64,000 nucleotides of DNA, taken from NCBI RefSeq assembly GCF_037975245.1, contig NC_092567.1, forward strand, positions 1,897,714 through 1,961,713, read 5' to 3'. The DNA comes from Apostichopus japonicus (Eukaryota > Echinodermata > Holothuroidea > Aspidochirotida > Stichopodidae). A model generated the notes under the pieces. That model saw only the letters and a program-made list of their open reading frames with translations. It searched no databases and was not told where the DNA came from. The position numbers were made by a program, and so were the translations under genes. Positions 59,491 to 64,000 of the stretch are shown here, one piece after another; positions within the stretch are counted from its first letter, which is position 1, and each line of letters begins with the position of its first letter.

Positions 59491-60571
59491 CTGGGGAAGG
59501 CAAATCTCATGCAGATCCGCCCCCTGAAATTGCTTTGAAAATATACGTTAAATGGTGCACTCTGAGGCATAATTAGACTAGAGTTAGGTCTTAAATTGGC
59601 TCCATACACCATTTTTGCCAATCAATACTTTTTTGTAAATTCGGAGGGGGGGGGGTGGGGACGGGTGTACACCCGTAGAAGTGGCCATCTTATCAGCTAA
59701 ATGTAACATTGCCAATCCCCCCCCCTTCGACTTCCATATCCTAGTGTACAACTTATAACTTTTCTGATTAATGTTGAAATACCCTAAATCTTTCATCCCG
59801 TCATTTCAAAAGTTTATAGAAATAATAAAGTATTGACCTTTTTTCCAAGCTTGAAGTTAATCAATAGCCTATCCGGGCTGAAGAAAATGTCTCAAACATG
59901 TTTATCTTGCTGTCTTGATGGCAATTTCAAGCTGCTGTACAGGATTCTATGAACGCAACATTAGCAGAAAAATGTCAAGGTGCAAATGATAAAATGACAT
60001 TTTTCGGCATATTGTTGAAGTCCTGACTTATTAGATCTAAGGAATTTGCCATTTTGCGGTAAATTGCTATTATTTCAATTGGAAGATTAACCATTTATCT
60101 GAAAAATAGGGGAATTTCCCTCGTAGCCACGGAAAACGACTTGAACAAGTCTCATTTTCAAAATCTAAACAAACCAACGCCACAGTGTAAACAGCGTTTG
60201 AAGAATGGTTGTACTTCCCTGTTTGTTTGACATGATTCCCCGAAGCTACAGTACTGGCTTACGAAATATGAAGATAATGCAACACATTCCAGATGGTGAA
60301 CATGATACTGAAAGAAACAGACGGAGTATAATACAATTGTCAAAGAAGAAATCCCACGTATCAGTTGAGTTCCTTTCATAGCGTTAGGCTATGCACGTAC
60401 AAGGACATGCTCACAGGCCATCATAACGTTCAACGTTATGGCTTAGGTCTTCTCTAGTCATATAACCTAAGTGCAGCCTAATTTAGGCCTAGTCTAACGA
60501 TTTTAGTTACAATATTCAATAGTATGCAATGCCAGCATAGAGCGTGTCCTATGCTCAGCACAATCTAGGGC
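59491..60571. other. No gene recognised
   Basis: A segment resembling the flank of the 56.7-kb ORF (CTCTGAGGCATAATTAGACTA near 59560, compare 56725) recurs on the other side of the arrays. Poly(G)/poly(C) runs lie at about 59644 and 59717. The 60158-60379 minus frame has several Cys and His but no recognised pattern. Confidence 0.4.
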
Positions 60572-60580
60572 TAGTTGAAG

Positions 60581-61192
60581 GGGACAAACTAAAACGAATG
60601 ACAGCGAATGACCGAATGACATATGACTTTGTACAGGGTTATTCATTTGCGAATGACAGCGAATGACAACGAAGGACAGTGTTGAGAAGAGATAGAATGA
60701 TTAACGGAGTGGAGTAAATGCGGTTATTGGTTTTCTGCGCAAAAATGATTTGAGGAAAATGGCATATTACGTGGTTGCAGGGTGTTGGTGTAATTTACGG
60801 ATAGAAACCACAGGGAAAGTTTTTGTGGGAGAATGCGCTTGAGTGCTGTGCTTTTTACCTCTGTAGATTTATATAGAAAGATAACTGAAGCCGTTTCAAG
60901 ATTATAGTATTGTTAGTTCTAACAATTAATATCGGGAAAATGACGTTAAATTTACTTCTTTAAATCAGACTTACAATTTCGCTTACTACTGTATAAGGTG
61001 CGTTTTTATCTTGTCCGTACTTTACTAGATCTAGATACCCACGAAGTCTGAACTGTGATATCCTGTTGAAGCAAATGTCTGTGCTGTCATTACTGTCATT
61101 CGTTTTAGTCAACGCAATTTTTTAGTGTGTACAACATATTGTCATTCATTATGTGTAACGCAATGGTCATTCGGTTTAGTAACAACCTACTG
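60581..61192. mobile_element. 612-bp inverted-repeat element with 9-bp duplication
   Basis: TAGTTGAAG occurs exactly at 60572-60580 and 61193-61201. Just inside, AACTAAAACGAATGAC on the left pairs with GTCATTCGGTTTAGT on the right (few mismatches). Further GAATGAC words lie at the left (60606-60670) and GTCATTC words at the right (61081-61150). A 9-bp duplication with multi-copy subterminal words fits a Mutator-like MITE. No transposase is present. Confidence 0.65.
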
Positions 61193-61201
61193 TAGTTGAA
61201 G

Positions 61202-64000
61202 TATGGTGATGCATGCCTGTTATAGTTGGTTACAAGTTTGAAGGGTACAGTAGGTTTTCGTTCTTCAAATAATTTGATCATATTATTAATTTAAAAGTGT
61301 TCTACATAATTCGCAAGATCATCTAACTGTCTGAAAGGTTTTAGCCAAATTAAGTCATAAAAACCTACTCTTAAAGTACTCTGGAGTTGTTTCCTCTCCT
61401 GGGATATTGTGGATTTAAGTGCTAACCTGCCAGTGAGTAAAGGTCAAATGAAGCCCAAGGTTTTCCAAAGATTGAGATTCAATATTCCATATCATATACA
61501 AGCATTATTGTAGTGTTTTATTGGATCAAAGTGGAACTGCTATCATGAGTTTTTCTTTGTTGTGAGTATCCTTTTGTTTCTGAAGCCTTCTGAAATATCT
61601 AAATAACTAATTTGATTTCATGTTAGTGTTTCACTTTTGATTTAGAAGTCACTGAGGCTCTAACGGCTCCATGATGTAATAATTCAACCGTAGGAAGAAA
61701 CCCTCTAGTAAATATGAAGACGGAGACTGTACTGGAGATCAGGACCTACGAACGTATCAAGCTTCTTTCAGTATCCTACACTTCTTGACGCACAGAGTTC
61801 CATAGGAATGGTAAGAATGAAGTAAATCTGGTTGTTGTAACTTTATTCACCAAAACTGCTGGCTACCGCTAGCAAGCATGGTTAAGGAAGTTAATTTCCT
61901 GTGCCACTAGTTATCAATATCATGTCATGATAACATTTCTTCCTTGGATATTTGAGAGCTAAATACTGTTTAAAATAAACACATTTAGAGGGCATTCAAA
62001 CATTTATACAAGCACTGGTATCCATTAGGGTGGTGAGCACTTGCCCCCACCCCCTCCCCATAGGCTCCACTAGGGCTGCAAAATCACTATCAGAGAACAT
62101 TAAATATCTGAAAAGTGAAAATGCCTCAGTTAAAGTCCGAAAGGGACTCCCACCAGGGCTTAGATTTATACTTCATAGAAATCACATTTTTCTCTCTTAC
62201 ATGTATTTACATGCACTTTAAGCTTAGTAGAAGAGGACAAGAAGTCTCAGAGATGTTACAGAGCTTTTCTGAAGTCCCCTGCTAGGGCTCAGAGTAAAGT
62301 CAGATTAAGTATTTCCATTTCTGACATGTCCTCATGCGCTCACAATTGGAAATACTTCCTACTAATCTGAGAATGTACAGAGCTCTGTGAATAAAGAATT
62401 GTCATGCTTGTTTAATTTTTAAACATTGCTGAGCCAGTCACTGCAGTTGGTTTTAAGAAATCTATATGGTCTCAAAACTGATCTAACTTCGGCGACTAAG
62501 TACGGTGGCTTAAAAAAAAAAGTGTCCCCTAATTTCAAAATTTTGAATTTGCTTTCTCAATATTAGAAATTTTTATCTCAAGATTTTCACCTCAAAAGTC
62601 AAAATTTTGACTTTTTCATCTCAAAACTTTTTAACTCAAAATTTTGAGGTTATAAGTGTCTTCATCTGCCAAATTTGTAGAAAGAACTAACCATATTGTA
62701 TGGCTATTGACCAGCTGAACAAGGTACTTTATAAACCTTTGGTGAACTAAAATCTAGAAAGAGACCCCCCCGAGAGTGGTGTAACTAGGTCAATGTAGCC
62801 AATGCAATCTCCGGGGGCCTGGTGCCATTAAATAAAGAAAATTATCATGAAAACACATCCACCAAAGCTGACACACTAACTTAGATACAATTATCTCCTA
62901 ATGAGTGGAAATTCAAAAGATATTCTGTCCTAAATACGAAAGAGAGGTGCAAAATCTCACACATTTCTCAGTCAGGCCCAAACCATGCATGGTTGGGTTC
63001 GTGTGAGGTTGGACTCTCCTTTGGGAACTCATTTATATCACTGCACCACACCTTTATATGCCACTTCCACTAAACAACGGACAATCCGGTTCAAGTTTGA
63101 TGCTTAACTGGTTAATTGTTTTTACACTTACCTGGTTATTGGAAACTGAAGTGTACTTTCCTTCCTCTGTATTTTTTATCTGTGATTGTCCATGTATACA
63201 GGGTAGTTAGCCAGAGACATTCACGTATCTATTTCTGATTGACATTCTCAATGTCTCCTATAATTAGGACTTAAATCTCATTCACATCACTTTCTTTTCT
63301 CTTCATTAGGTTAATTATGAAGCGAGCTGTTAGGGGATCACCTATTCCACCTGTAGTTACCAGTTTTTGATGGAAGTGTTCATACTAAGCTGACAAGGAC
63401 ACCGAGTGGTTCATCATCTGATATTTCTTCCATGTAATGGTAATAACATTAATGGTTAGTATAGAACAGTGATAGTAATGTTTCAACAACCTCTGGTAGA
63501 TTTTTATGGATTAATCTAGTAATTGGTATGTTTGTAGTGAGCTTTCCATGACACAATAGGCCCCCAAACACCCTCTGGTACGTTTTAACCATTTGCCAGA
63601 CTGAAATAAAAATTGCCTCCCGAGACTCAAATGAATACAGTCTTCTAGAACTCCTGACTCTCCCAGAATGGTAAGACTAGAAGACAACTTGTTGGTTCTG
63701 TAAGAAAGTAGCTTGGGTTACCTACAAATATGTCTTCTGTTTAGGTAATCATTTTCTTCAGATTAAAACCGAAAACTTGTAATACCATTTTAGATATTCC
63801 ATAATGCTGTAGAAACATTAAAGAAGTCAACTCAGTCTGTATCGCTGAGCTTTGAGTTAGAGGTATTTGTAATGAACACTTGATCAAACAAAAACAAGAA
63901 ACCTTGATTAATTTAGGTAGGTCACACAAAGGTCACACAACTATGGATATAATCTTGAACTTTAATGTAATTTGTTTGTTTATTCTGTTTATTTACTGTA
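61202..64000. other. No gene recognised
   Basis: AT-rich. 62530-62655 is a degenerate self-complementary stretch of AAAATTTTGA words. GAGTGGTGTAACTAGG near 62774 resembles the end of a hAT element, but a partner was not found. Confidence 0.45.

Overview
The window reads as a piece of an AT-rich animal nuclear genome. It has long introns, GT-AG exon borders, AATAAA signals, a short CCCTAA (vertebrate-type telomere) tract, a tRNA-derived SINE, many DNA-transposon remnants and poly(G)/poly(C) runs. Repeat style and gene families (a leucine-rich-repeat gene of NLR type, a DUF4806 protein, an intron-bearing integrase) suggest a marine invertebrate deuterostome, most likely an echinoderm such as a sea cucumber. 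The organism is inference, since no species-specific gene was recognised. Open reading frames above 100 codons are rare and mostly spurious, so the genes were found as short exons whose splice sites and phases agree.

Layout. 1-1.7 kb: 3' end of a broken Ty3/Gypsy retrotransposon. 4.2-6.0 kb: a diverged tandem repeat carrying TGACCTTTGACC (DR1-like) motifs. 6.4-9.3 kb: nested transposon debris, including a clean hAT-type MITE at 8210-8581. 11.0-14.3 kb: three tandem arrays (about 300-bp higher-order unit, ACGT palindromes, about 180-bp unit). 14975-15985: a 1-kb near-perfect foldback element. 20.1-22.3 kb, minus strand: a decayed integrase gene split by introns. 24.9-26.6 kb, plus strand: the 3' end of a DUF4806 gene, with three phase-compatible exons, a stop and a poly(A) signal. 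26.8-27.5 kb: a GTAACA-rich tandem repeat.

31.4-52.8 kb, minus strand: one gene with large introns. Five small exons (52626-52834, 47591-47682, 44152-44210, 37257-37292, 31401-31448) join in a continuous reading frame, starting with an NLR-type leucine-rich-repeat exon. Its introns hold a second hAT MITE copy, a 788-bp hAT element with a perfect 8-bp target duplication, a SINE, a cluster of TGACGGACGTAC motifs, a six-unit 20-bp array of cAMP-response-element-like sites, and two diverged copies of a roughly 1-1.5-kb segment.

56.3-64 kb: a 135-codon ORF of unknown function, a 2.3-kb pair of GGTAAA/TTTACC arrays, a 612-bp inverted-repeat element with a 9-bp direct duplication, and otherwise featureless AT-rich sequence. 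No bacterial-type operon, CRISPR array or rRNA gene was seen. The genes show no sign of acting together as a system; the window looks like gene-poor intron and intergenic DNA rich in mobile-element remains.
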